Positions 55,018 through 63,500 of a stretch of 64,000 nucleotides of DNA are shown here, piece by piece. Both the position numbers and the translations under genes were made by a program. Where the stretch lies: the NCBI RefSeq assembly GCF_035474595.1, contig NZ_DATIND010000151.1, positions 62,001 through 126,000 on the forward strand. The letters are read 5' to 3'. A model generated the notes under the pieces. The model saw only the letters and a program-made list of their open reading frames with translations. It did no database searches and was not told the DNA's origin. Numbering within the stretch: the stretch's first letter is position 1; every line of letters starts with the position of its first letter. This DNA is from Longimicrobium sp. Its GTDB lineage: Bacteria; Gemmatimonadota; Gemmatimonadetes; Longimicrobiales; Longimicrobiaceae.

Positions 55018-55230
55018 ATGGCCACGGACACGAACGAAGATACCCGCACCTACATCGTGCTGGTGAACCACGAGGAGCAGTACTCCATCTGGCTGGCCGA
55101 CCGCGAGATCCCGCTGGGATGGAAGGCCGTGGGCAAGCCCGGCTCCAGGGCCGAGTGCCTGGCGTACGTGAAGGAAGTGTGGACCGACATGCGCCCGCTG
55201 AGCCTGCGCGGCGAGGCCGTGGCGGCCTGA
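55018..55230 (+). CDS. MbtH-like protein
   Basis: A 70-residue MbtH-family protein, a small chaperone-like partner that binds adenylation domains and is often needed for their solubility or activity. The family signature is clear: [13 protein letters not shown], then [10 protein letters not shown] at the end, with the conserved Ser and Trp residues in place. WL replaces the more usual WP after the first motif. The ATG at 55018 is preferred over an in-frame upstream ATG at 54964 because it begins the conserved fold and has GAGAGA 7 bases upstream. It is the only MbtH homologue in the window, so it may serve all four NRPSs. Confidence 0.95.
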   Translation: MATDTNEDTRTYIVLVNHEEQYSIWLADREIPLGWKAVGKPGSRAECLAYVKEVWTDMRPLSLRGEAVAA

Positions 55231-55256
55231 GCCGTCCCCGGCTCCGCAGGGACGGC
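55231..55256 (+). terminator. Hairpin directly after the MbtH gene
   Basis: GCCGTCCC (55231-55238) and GGGACGGC (55249-55256) form a perfect 8-bp stem with a 10-base loop, starting at the base after the MbtH stop codon. It has no T-run. It could end or stabilise the mbtH message ahead of the aminotransferase gene. Confidence 0.4.
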
Positions 55257-55382
55257 GAATCATCGCCAGAAACGGCGGAGAGCGAGGGGGGATTCCGGTT
55301 TCCCCGCGCCTCCGCCGCTCCATCGTGGGGACGTGCGCGAGCACCCGCCCGCGCGCCCGACTCCATCTACCCGGAACACCCG

Positions 55383-56570
55383 ATGCCTTCCGCTGCCACC
55401 CATCTGGCCGACGTCGCGCAGGCCCTGTCCATCCGGTACAACAACCGGGTGTACGAGATGAAGGCCCGCGGCGAGGACGTGATCGTCCTGTCGCTGGGCG
55501 AGGCGTTCTTCGACATCCCGCTCTTCAGCTTCGCCGAGATGCCGATGCCGGAGAGCTACCACTACAACAGCTCGCGCGGGAACCCCGAGCTGCGCCGGCA
55601 GCTGGCCGCGTACTACGGCCGCCGCTACGGCGTGGCGGTCAATGCCGACACCGAGATCCTGGTCACCGCCGGCTCCAAGGCCGCCATCCACATGTCGCTG
55701 ATGGCCATCCTGGACCCGGGCGACGAGGTGCTGGTGCTGGAGCCGGCGTGGGTGAGCTACACCGAGCAGGTGAAGCTCTGCCACGGCGTGCCCGTGATGG
55801 TGCCGATCGACGAGACGGTGTTCGGGCTGGACCGGTACGTGACCGCGCGGACGAAGGCGATCATCGTCAACAACCCGAACAACCCGTCGGGGCAGGTGAT
55901 GACGCGCGCCGAGCTGGAGCACCTGCACGCGCTGGCGGAGCGCCACGACCTGTTCCTGCTCTCCGACGAGGCGTACAGCGAGTTCCTGCTGGACGACGCC
56001 TTCATCTCGTGCGGCGCGCTGGACCCGGAGAAGCGGCACACCCTCGTGTGCAACTCCATCTCCAAGAACCACGGGATGTCGGGGTGGCGCATCGGCTACG
56101 TGATCGCCAGCCCCGCGCTCATCGCCGAGGTGCTGAAGATCAACCAGCACCTGATCACCTGCCCGCCCACCATCCTGGAGCACTACCTGGTCCGCCACTT
56201 CGACGCGATCCTGGAGGTCACCCGGCCGCAGATCGCCGAGGTGGTGCGCAAGCGCGGGGAGATGGCGCGCTACCTGGAGTCGTGCGGCATCGGCCGCCTT
56301 CCCGGCGACGCGACCTTCTACCTCTTCGCCTCGATCGAGCCGTCGACGCTGGGCTCGGAGGAGTTCTGCACGCGGCTGCTGGAGGAGCACCACGTCTGCG
56401 CCGTGCCGGGGATCGGCTACGGCACTTCGTGCGACCGCTACATCCGCATCAGCGTGGGCACCGAGAGCGACGAGCGGGTGAAGCACGGCATCCGCCAGGT
56501 CCGCCGCCTGATCGAGGCGACCGCCCCCGCGCCCATCCACTTCCGCCTGGAGCCCGCCGCGGCGGTGTGA
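55383..56570 (+). CDS. PLP-dependent aminotransferase, class I/II (fold type I)
   Basis: A 395-residue aminotransferase of the aspartate/aromatic superfamily. Visible landmarks are the substrate/PLP loop NNPNNPSG (163-170), the PLP-ring Asp195 and Tyr198 in LSDEAYSE, the catalytic Lys228 in SISKNHGMSGWR, and a C-terminal carboxylate-binding Arg in YIRISVG. Length is normal for the family. The ATG at 55383 has GGAA 6 bases upstream and starts the conserved fold; the frame is open further upstream but reads as non-coding. It follows the MbtH gene by 152 bp. Its place in the cluster suggests it makes a non-standard amino-acid precursor or recycles one, but the substrate cannot be read. A primary-metabolism role is also possible. 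Confidence 0.88.
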   Translation: MPSAATHLADVAQALSIRYNNRVYEMKARGEDVIVLSLGEAFFDIPLFSFAEMPMPESYHYNSSRGNPELRRQLAAYYGRRYGVAVNADTEILVTAGSKAAIHMSLMAILDPGDEVLVLEPAWVSYTEQVKLCHGVPVMVPIDETVFGLDRYVTARTKAIIVNNPNNPSGQVMTRAELEHLHALAERHDLFLLSDEAYSEFLLDDAFISCGALDPEKRHTLVCNSISKNHGMSGWRIGYVIASPALIAEVLKINQHLITCPPTILEHYLVRHFDAILEVTRPQIAEVVRKRGEMARYLESCGIGRLPGDATFYLFASIEPSTLGSEEFCTRLLEEHHVCAVPGIGYGTSCDRYIRISVGTESDERVKHGIRQVRRLIEATAPAPIHFRLEPAAAV

Positions 56571-56618
56571 CCACGGCCAGGCAATCGCGGACGCGGCGCC
56601 TTCCCAAGGCGACCCAGT

Positions 56619-56654
56619 AACGGCCGCCCGACGCATCTGCGTGGGGCGGCCGTT
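56619..56654. terminator. Long hairpin at the right edge of the NRPS cluster
   Basis: AACGGCCGCCC (56619-56629) pairs exactly with 56644-56654. Inside it ACGCA (56631-56635) pairs with TGCGT (56638-56642), separated by a single G/G mismatch. It sits 48 bp after the aminotransferase stop codon, between convergent genes, and could work in both directions. No T-run is present. Confidence 0.55.
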
Positions 56655-56697
56655 GACGACTCAGCACGCCCCCTCATCTCCGCGTCTCCTCAACCGT

Positions 56698-56781
56698 GAT
56701 CTCTCACGCGGAGACGCGGAGTCGCGGAGTCGCTTTCCTGCACCTCCGCGTCTCCGCGTCTCCGCGTCTCCGCGTGAGATC
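56698..56781. repeat. Dispersed palindromic repeat, CTCCGCGT family, copy 1
   Basis: Arms 56703-56721 (CTCACGCGGAGACGCGGAG) and 56760-56778 are exact 19-bp reverse complements, bounded by GAT and ATC. The interior contains further CTCCGCGT units. The family recurs at 57719-57783 and 60349-60420, always between genes. Confidence 0.85.
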
Positions 56782-56810
56782 AGCCGATGTGGCGGCCGCG
56801 ACCGGTGGCG

Positions 56811-57587
56811 TCAGCCGCCTCCATCACCCGCGATCGCCGTCGCGGCCGCCCGCTGCAGGACCTCCGCCACCGCCGGGTCGATGCGGACGATGGTGCCGTC
56901 GCGAAGATTGAGCGTCGACGGCGATCCCACCGGCGAGCGGTGCAGTAGCCCGGCGCAGATGACGAGCGCCGCGGCGTACGTCCCCGCCACCGAGGGATGG
57001 AGGCCGTCTGCGGCGTAGAGTTGGAGACCGGGATCGGCGCGCCAGGCGGCCCGCCACGCCTCGCCGGCGGGGAAGAGCATCGCGTCCACCTCTTCGGCCG
57101 CCAGCCGGTACGATTCGGTCGCGCGGTCGAAGTCGCCCGAGCGGGAGAGCGACGGCCAGACGGCGTAGAGTGCGGGCGTGGCGCCGGCCGCGCGGATCTC
57201 GCCCGCGAAGCGCCGCGCGTAGTCGATCAGCAGCGTGCGGCTCTCGGGCAGCGAAGAGGGGCCCTGCTGCAGCACCACCACCTCCCACCCGCCGCGCCGG
57301 ATCGCCGCTCGCGCGCCGCCGCCGTTCCAGTGGTCCTCCAGGCTCCAGTCCGGGTTCGCTACCATCTCCACGCGCAGCGTCTCCCCGGACGCCAGCGCCA
57401 GCGCCCGCACCATCTCCGGCAGGTCGTTGGCGTAGGTCAGGCTGTTGCCGACGAAGAGCACCCCCCGCCCGTCTTCCTCCACCACCGCCGCCGGTCCCGC
57501 GCCGCCGCACGCCAGCACCAGCGCGAACGCGGCCACGCCCATCGCCATTCGCCACCCTCGCATCGGTCGCGGCACGCCGATTCGCAT
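56811..57587 (-). CDS. SGNH-fold hydrolase-like lipoprotein
   Basis: A 258-residue predicted lipoprotein. A basic, hydrophobic signal segment (residues about 9-26) ends in the lipobox VLAC with Cys27 as the lipidated residue. The SGNH/GDSL block I appears as GNSL (Ser49 catalytic) and block V as DGLHPS (Asp194, His197), so a serine hydrolase on the periplasmic face is likely. The substrate is unknown. The ATG at 57587 is chosen over one at 57590 because GGAGG is then 6 bases upstream; the frame is open to 57641 but the signal peptide fits the later start. It is convergent with the aminotransferase gene and not obviously linked to peptide synthesis. Confidence 0.75.
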   Translation of the reverse strand: MRIGVPRPMRGWRMAMGVAAFALVLACGGAGPAAVVEEDGRGVLFVGNSLTYANDLPEMVRALALASGETLRVEMVANPDWSLEDHWNGGGARAAIRRGGWEVVVLQQGPSSLPESRTLLIDYARRFAGEIRAAGATPALYAVWPSLSRSGDFDRATESYRLAAEEVDAMLFPAGEAWRAAWRADPGLQLYAADGLHPSVAGTYAAALVICAGLLHRSPVGSPSTLNLRDGTIVRIDPAVAEVLQRAAATAIAGDGGG

Positions 57588-57718
57588 CATCCCCCTCCGG
57601 TTGAGCGGATCTCCATCTCCGGGCAAGAACGCCGCGTCCACGCGAGGTTCTTACGGTCATGGGACGGATGGGTGCGGGCGGGTGTGGATCGATGATTCCC
57701 GATCCTGAAAAGAATGGG

Positions 57719-57783
57719 ATCACGCGGAGACGCGGAGTCGCGGAGAGGCTCGTTGGCGTCTCCGCGTCTCTACGTCTTCGCAT
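57719..57783. repeat. Dispersed palindromic repeat, CTCCGCGT family, copy 2
   Basis: The left arm starts ATCACGCGGAGACGCGGAG (57719-57737). The right arm from 57760 (CTCCGCGTCTCTACGT) matches its reverse complement with two mismatches. It has the same organisation as the copy at 56698-56781, but is more diverged. Confidence 0.75.
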
Positions 57784-57947
57784 GACACGACTGCGGGAGA
57801 AGGATTGGTGCATCCGGCCAGCTCACGCGCGGCCGCGCCCACAGATTCTTTGGCCTGCAAGATGTTGTGCGGATGCGAGTTGCGGCGTGGCCGGCCTCAG
57901 GATGACGTCGGGTGGGTGCGGTGCGGATGCGGAAGCTGAGCACTCGG

Positions 57948-57974
57948 ATCCCGCATGAGATGCTGTTGCGGGAT
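57948..57974 (-). terminator. Hairpin after pbpC
   Basis: ATCCCGCA (57948-57955) and TGCGGGAT (57967-57974) form a perfect 8-bp stem with an 11-base loop, 37 bp beyond the pbpC stop codon on the minus strand. There is no T-run. It is a candidate end of the alpha-2-macroglobulin-pbpC transcript. Confidence 0.4.
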
Positions 57975-58011
57975 TCGAAAGACCGGAGACGGTCAGGAGC
58001 GTGCGGCCGGC

Positions 58012-60285
58012 CTAATCCCCCTCCACCCCGATCCGCACGCTGTCCGCCGCACCGGTGGCGGACTGGGCGCGGACGCGGTGCTCGCCCTGGACAAGCCGCC
58101 AGCGCCCGCCCGGCACCTCGGCGCCGTCCACGAACCAGCGGACGGGCGCGCCGGCGCCGGCGGCGTGGAAGGTGAGGGTGGCGTAGCGGGGCTCGACGCC
58201 GGCGGGCACGGAGTAGCGGTCGCCGTCGCGCGGGGCCACGATGCGGAAGCGCTCGCCGCCCGGACGCGCGAGCGCCGCCCAGCGCCCGCCCTGCGCCGAC
58301 GCCCACTCGGCGTACTCGTCGGGCAGCGCCACGCGCCCGCCGCGCTCCCAGTCGTCCATCCGCGACGGCTGGGTGCCGGGGACGAACCACTCCACCAGCG
58401 AGGGGCACTCCGGCGTGGCGAGCAGCCCCGAGAGGCGGCAGACGCGCACGGGAACCAGCCCCGCCTCGGCCGGCGCGGGAAGCGCGCCGGGGGCGCGGCG
58501 GCTGGCGACCGCCAGCATCGCCCGGTACAGCAGCGGGCCGGCGCCGGTGATCCCGCTCACCCCCGCCATGGGCCGGCCGCTGAAATCGCCCACCCACACG
58601 GCCACGGTGAAGCCGCGGGTGACGCCCACCGCCCAGTTGTCGGTGAAGTGCCGGCTGGTGCCCGTCTTGGCCGCCGCCGGGAAGGGGAAGTCGAACGGAG
58701 TCTCGGTGCCGAACCCCGCCGCGCGGGCGTCGGGGTCGGCCAGGATGTCGAGCACCAGCGCCGCCGCCTGGCGCGACATCACCCGCTCATGGGGCGGGGC
58801 CATGTCGCCGGGCGCGGCCGGGCGCAGGCGCACCGGCGTCCACTCGCCGGCGTTGGCCAGCGCGCGGTAGGCGTTGGCCAGCTCCAGCAGCGTCACGTCG
58901 CCGTTGCCCAGCGCCAGCCCCAGCCCGTAGTGCGGGGCCGGGCGCGCCAGCGAGGCGAAGCCGGCGCGGTGCAGCGTTTCGAGCAGCGCCTCCACCCCCA
59001 CCCGGTCGGCCACCTCCACCGCCGGCACGTTGAACGAGCTGGCCAGCGCCTCGCGCGCCCGCACCGGCCCGTGGAAGCGGCGGTCGTAGTTCTGCGGACG
59101 ATAGGGCCCCAGCGTGGTGGCGAAGCTGCGCGGCACGTCGGGGATGACGGTGGCCGCGGTGTGGCCGCGGTCGAACGCCAGCCCGTACAGGAACGGCTTC
59201 AGCGCCGACCCCGGCTGCCGCGGCGAGACCACCATGTCCACCTGCCCCACTTCCGGCTCCCGGAAGTCGGGCGAGCCGACCCACGCCAGCACCTCGCCGG
59301 TGGCGTTGTCGAGCACCACCGCCGCAGCGTGGCGGGCGCCGCGGCCGCGCAGCACGCGCACGGTGTGGCGCACCTCGCCCTCCAGCAGCGTCTGCAGCTC
59401 CAGGTCCAGCGACGTCCGCACGGTGCCGTCGCGCACCCCCGCCGCCTCGGCGTCGCGCAGCACGCGGGTGGTGAAGTGCGGCGCCAGGAACGCGGCGGCC
59501 CCCTCGGGGGGGATCACCGGCTCTTCCACCGCCCGCGCCACCTCGCCGGGGGTGGCGTACCCCAGCCGCCGCATCCGCCGCAGCACCGCGTCGCGCCGCG
59601 CCCGGGCCCGCGCGGGCGAGGCGAGCGGGTTGTCGCGCGAGGGCGAGCGGGCGATTCCCGCCAGGAGCGCGGCCTGGCCCAGGCTCAGCTCCCGCGCCGA
59701 GCCGCCGAAGTACAGCGACGCCGCGGCCGAGACGCCCACCGCGCCCTGGCCCAGCGGCACGCGGTTCAGGTACTGCTCCAGGATGTCGCGCTTCTCCAGG
59801 TGCGCCTCCAGCCGCAGCGCCCACAGCGCCTGCCGCGCCTTGCCGCCCCAGCTGCGGTCGATGGGCCGCAGCAGCCGCGCGGTCTGCATGGTCAGCGTCG
59901 ACGCGCCGGAGCGGTGGACGCCGCGCACGTTGTCGCGCAGCGCGCGGCCCACCGAGCGCGGGTCCACCCCGTGGTGCGAGAAGAAGCGGTGGTCCTCGGC
60001 GCTCACGAACGCCTGGATCAGCCGCGGATCGACCTCCGCCACGGGCGTCCACCCGCCGCGGCTGCCGTCCGGGGCGCGGGTGGCGCGCAGCGGCAGGCCG
60101 CCGCGGTCCTCCAGCACCAGCCGGGGCACCGGCACGGGCGCCGCCGTCCCCGCCGGCAGCGGCCACGCGACCCAGGCACCCGCGGCCAGCACCGCCCCCG
60201 CCGCCACCACCGTGGCTCCCCGCGCCGCCCATCGCGCGCGCCGCAGGCCCCGGACGAGGGGATGCGGTTCCGATGCGTAGTGCAC
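58012..60285 (-). CDS. pbpC: Penicillin-binding protein 1C
   Basis: A 757-residue bifunctional class A penicillin-binding protein of the PbpC type, anchored in the inner membrane with its body in the periplasm. One membrane segment lies at about 22-42. The glycosyltransferase domain shows EDHRFF (catalytic Glu97) and GASTLTMQ (128-135). The transpeptidase domain has SxxK as SALK (Ser360, Lys363), SFN near 418 and KTGT (Lys540). A C-terminal beta domain typical of PbpC (about 660-757) follows. Start is GTG at 60285 with GGGAGGA about 6 bases upstream. It lies directly downstream of an alpha-2-macroglobulin gene, the conserved pairing also seen for pbpC and yfhM in Escherichia coli, where the pair is thought to trap proteases that breach the envelope and repair the wall. 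Confidence 0.95.
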   Translation of the reverse strand: MHYASEPHPLVRGLRRARWAARGATVVAAGAVLAAGAWVAWPLPAGTAAPVPVPRLVLEDRGGLPLRATRAPDGSRGGWTPVAEVDPRLIQAFVSAEDHRFFSHHGVDPRSVGRALRDNVRGVHRSGASTLTMQTARLLRPIDRSWGGKARQALWALRLEAHLEKRDILEQYLNRVPLGQGAVGVSAAASLYFGGSARELSLGQAALLAGIARSPSRDNPLASPARARARRDAVLRRMRRLGYATPGEVARAVEEPVIPPEGAAAFLAPHFTTRVLRDAEAAGVRDGTVRTSLDLELQTLLEGEVRHTVRVLRGRGARHAAAVVLDNATGEVLAWVGSPDFREPEVGQVDMVVSPRQPGSALKPFLYGLAFDRGHTAATVIPDVPRSFATTLGPYRPQNYDRRFHGPVRAREALASSFNVPAVEVADRVGVEALLETLHRAGFASLARPAPHYGLGLALGNGDVTLLELANAYRALANAGEWTPVRLRPAAPGDMAPPHERVMSRQAAALVLDILADPDARAAGFGTETPFDFPFPAAAKTGTSRHFTDNWAVGVTRGFTVAVWVGDFSGRPMAGVSGITGAGPLLYRAMLAVASRRAPGALPAPAEAGLVPVRVCRLSGLLATPECPSLVEWFVPGTQPSRMDDWERGGRVALPDEYAEWASAQGGRWAALARPGGERFRIVAPRDGDRYSVPAGVEPRYATLTFHAAGAGAPVRWFVDGAEVPGGRWRLVQGEHRVRAQSATGAADSVRIGVEGD

Positions 60286-60348
60286 GGTGATCCTCCCCTC
60301 CAGTCAAAGTCTGATCGGCATCATCGTCGCCCGGCCGCTGCATCCGCC

Positions 60349-60420
60349 GATCTCACGCCGAGACGCGGAGACGCGGAGGATTCGCCACGGCACGGAGCTC
60401 CCCGCGTCTCCGCGTGAGGA
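60349..60420. repeat. Dispersed palindromic repeat, CTCCGCGT family, copy 3
   Basis: CTCACGCCGAGACGCGG (60352-60368) faces CCGCGTCTCCGCGTGAG (60402-60418), complementary with a single mismatch. It lies in the 265-bp gap between the alpha-2-macroglobulin gene and pbpC. Confidence 0.8.
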
Positions 60421-60510
60421 ACCGCCGTTGGAGAGGCGCGGAGATGACGGGATCGCGCCGGGCCGGGAGGCGAGGAAACGCGCAGGAGTGAGCCGCGCGA
60501 CGAACCCACT

Positions 60511-60542
60511 CTCGCACTCTCGCACTTTCGCACTTTCGCACA
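60511..60542. repeat. Intergenic array of the 8-bp TCGCACT repeat
   Basis: Four consecutive 8-bp units (CTCGCACT twice, TTCGCACT, TTCGCACA) just beyond the stop codon of the alpha-2-macroglobulin gene. These are the same units that build the in-frame insertions in NRPS A (46353-46436) and NRPS C (5808-5894), here in a normal intergenic setting and without a strong opposing arm. Confidence 0.8.
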
Positions 60543-60550
60543 TCTCTTCC

Positions 60551-63500
60551 TCATCGCCCCGCCGGGCGTACGGTGAACAGCCCGCCGCCGCTGCGCCCGT
60601 GCACGCCGGGGTTGTACATCTCCTCCGCCTGCGCCGGCGCGGAAACGAAGCGGCCGGCCGTGGTCGCCCGCGCCAGGTAGGTGGCGTCGTAGCTTCCCCG
60701 CCACAGCCGCCGGGCGAAGTAGACCACGCGGTCGTCGCGGATCTCGGTGTGGTCGAACGCCGTCCACATCCCCGAGTCCCAGCTCCCGTATCCCCAGTAC
60801 CAGGCGCCGCGCGGCTCCTCCTCTTCCCCGTTCTCCGGCTCGGGGGTGAGCAGGTCGCTGGCGAAGGGGCTCACGGTGCGCAGGCTCAGGTCCACCGCCT
60901 CCAGCCCGGCGGGAAGCGGATCGTCGAGCACCACCATGCTGCGGTCTTCGGGGATGGTGATGCGCAGCCGCACGCGCACCACCTGCCCGGCCGCCACGCT
61001 GGTGACGGGGCGCCGCGAGTCCACCGTCTCGTACCAGCGCTCCACCGCGATGCCGCGGTCCAGCGGGCGGTAGGTGGCGCGCCCGACCACCTCGCGCACC
61101 GCCAGCTGGTAGTACACGGCCGGGCCCGCGCCGTCGGCCCGCACCTGCACGCGCAGCACCTTGCGCCCGTCCCAGCGCGTGGACACCAGCCCCGTCAGCG
61201 CCGACGTGCTGTCGGGCGTCTGCCCGCGGCGCGCGCGCATCCGGGCGACGACGCGGCCGCCCTGGCGCACGCTCACCATGCGGTCGGGCGCGCCGCGCTG
61301 CGCCCGCTCGAAGCGGTACAGCGCCAGCACCGCCGCGCCGTAGTCCTGCGTGGTCCATTCCAGGGCGCCCTCTTCCCGCCCCTGCTGCACCACCGTCTCC
61401 ACCAGCGCGCCCAGCATGGGGTGCCCCGGCCGCAGCTCCAGCGTGGCCGTCAGCAGCCGCGCCGCCGGCCGCACCGGCGAGGCGAAGTAGAAGTGCCGGT
61501 CGTACGCCGCGGGCGGGAGGTAGGCGCGCGTTCCCCGCACCCGCACGCCCGCCCACGCCGCGTCCAGCAGCCGCAGCGCCGGCTCGCGGGCGCCGCGGCG
61601 CGCCAGCACCTCGGCCAGCGCCACGCGGTCTTCCCAGGTCATCCGCGCCGCCTGCCCCAGCAGCAGGTTCTCGGAGGGCACGTCGGGGCGCCCCATGCGG
61701 CTCAGGAAGTCGGCCGCGGCCAGGCGCTCGGCCAGCACCTCGTACACGCGCGGGTCGCGGACGCCCAGCGCCTGCCGCACCGCGTCGGGCTCGTGCAGGG
61801 CGCGGGTCAGATAGCTGGCGATGCCGTTCAGCACGGTGTCGCGCACCGGGAAGCCGGCCTCGCGGGCGTCCAGCAGCACGCGCCCGGCGTAGGCGGTCAG
61901 CCAGGGCGTGGTCCAGTCGGTCTGGCTCCACAGCCCGATCCCGCCGTCCTCGCGCTGCCGCCCCGAGAGCGTGCGCACCACCTGCTCGATGCGCGGCCGC
62001 GCATCGCCCTTCAGCAGCGTGGCTCCGCTCGCCCGCTGCGCGCGGTAGAGGGTGACCAGCGGCAGGCCGCGGCTGGTGACCTGCTCGGAGCACTCGTAGG
62101 GGTAGATGTCCAGCCAGCGCTGGTACGCCTGCACCATCGCCAGCGGCGAGGTGCCGAAGCCCAGCACCAGCCGCGAGCGCGACAGGTCGGTCTCGGCCGG
62201 CAGCTCGAACTCCACCGTGGCCGTGTCGCGCAGCACGCCCGAGACGGCCTGCGTCACCGGCCGGTTGGCGGGGTGGATGGGGATCCCCACCTGCACCGCG
62301 TCGCCCGCGCCGTTCCCGCTCGCGTCGAAGCGGAAGCGCGCCGTGTCGCCCGCAATCGCGTGGAAGTGGAAGAGCGCCTCGGCGCCGCGCCCGGCGCCCA
62401 GCGACAGCGTCTGCCGCGCCCCGCCGAGGAGGCTCACCCCGCGCGCCTGCGCGCTCACCGTTGCCGTGACGCCGCCGGGGAAGCGGTGGTTCACCACCAC
62501 GCCGGCCATGAAGTCGTCGCCCTCGCGCAGGAAGCGCGGGAGGGAGGGGCGCGCCAGCAGCGGGCGCGTGGCCAGGAGCGGCGCGTGGCCGCTGCCGTAG
62601 CGGTCGCCCGCCGTCACCGCCAGCGCCATCACCCGGAAGGTGGTGATGTTGTCGGGGAGCAGGCCGGAGACGACGGCCTCGCCGTTGGCGTCGGTGACCA
62701 CGGAGCCGATGAAGAACGCGGTGGGGCGGAAGACGGAGCGGAGCACGCCCACGGCGTCGCGCCCGCCGCTGCCGCCGGGGTTGCGCGCGCCCTTCTGCCC
62801 CTCGGGCACCTGCGGGGCCACGGAGACCAGGTTGCTGGCCAGCCGCATCCCCAGCCCGCGCGGCTGGTAGATGAGGTCGATGGGGTCCGGCGTCTGGTAG
62901 CCGGTGAGGGAGAGCACGCCCTCGTCCACCGCCCACACCGTCACCTCGCCCGCCTGCGGACGGCCGGCGGCGTCGCGCAGCCGCACGCGGACCCGGGCCG
63001 TGTCGCCGGGGCGGTACTCGGGGAGGAGCGGCTGCACCGTCACCGCCAGCCGCTTCACCTCGGGCGTCACCTTCAGCTCGGCGTAGCCCACCCGCAGCGT
63101 GGGCCGGCCGGGGTCGTCCACCGTTCCCGGCCGGGCCGAGCGGCCGCGCACCATCACCACGCTCACGTACGCGTTGGGCGCCAGCGCCTCGGTGATGGGG
63201 ATCTTCACCGTCTGCGTTCCCGACGTCACCCGGATGCGGAAGTGCCGCAGCACCCGCTCGCGCTCCACCGTGACCCACGCCTCGGCGTTGGTGAACGGCG
63301 CGGCGATGAGGACGGTGGCGGTGTCGCCCACCGCGTAGCGCTGCCGGTCGGGGACCACCTCCATGCGGAACTTCCCCTCGTCGTTCCACGGCACCCAGCC
63401 GGGGCCCACCACCCAGCGGGTGAGGCTGGTGCGCACCGCGCGCCCCTTCCGGTCGCGCGTGGCGAAGGTGACGGTGTAGTCGCCGCCCTCGCGCGGGGTG

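Larger units (their letters stand above)
57591..58011. other. Intergenic region between pbpC and the SGNH lipoprotein gene
   Basis: 421 bp without a credible gene. It holds the second copy of the CTCCGCGT-family palindrome (57719-57783) and a hairpin near the end of pbpC (57948-57974). The part next to the lipoprotein gene should contain its promoter; no clear hexamers could be assigned. Confidence 0.6.

Noticed and set aside
57955-60417. Plus-strand frame of 820 codons opposite pbpC
   Set aside because: Antisense shadow of a clearly conserved penicillin-binding protein.
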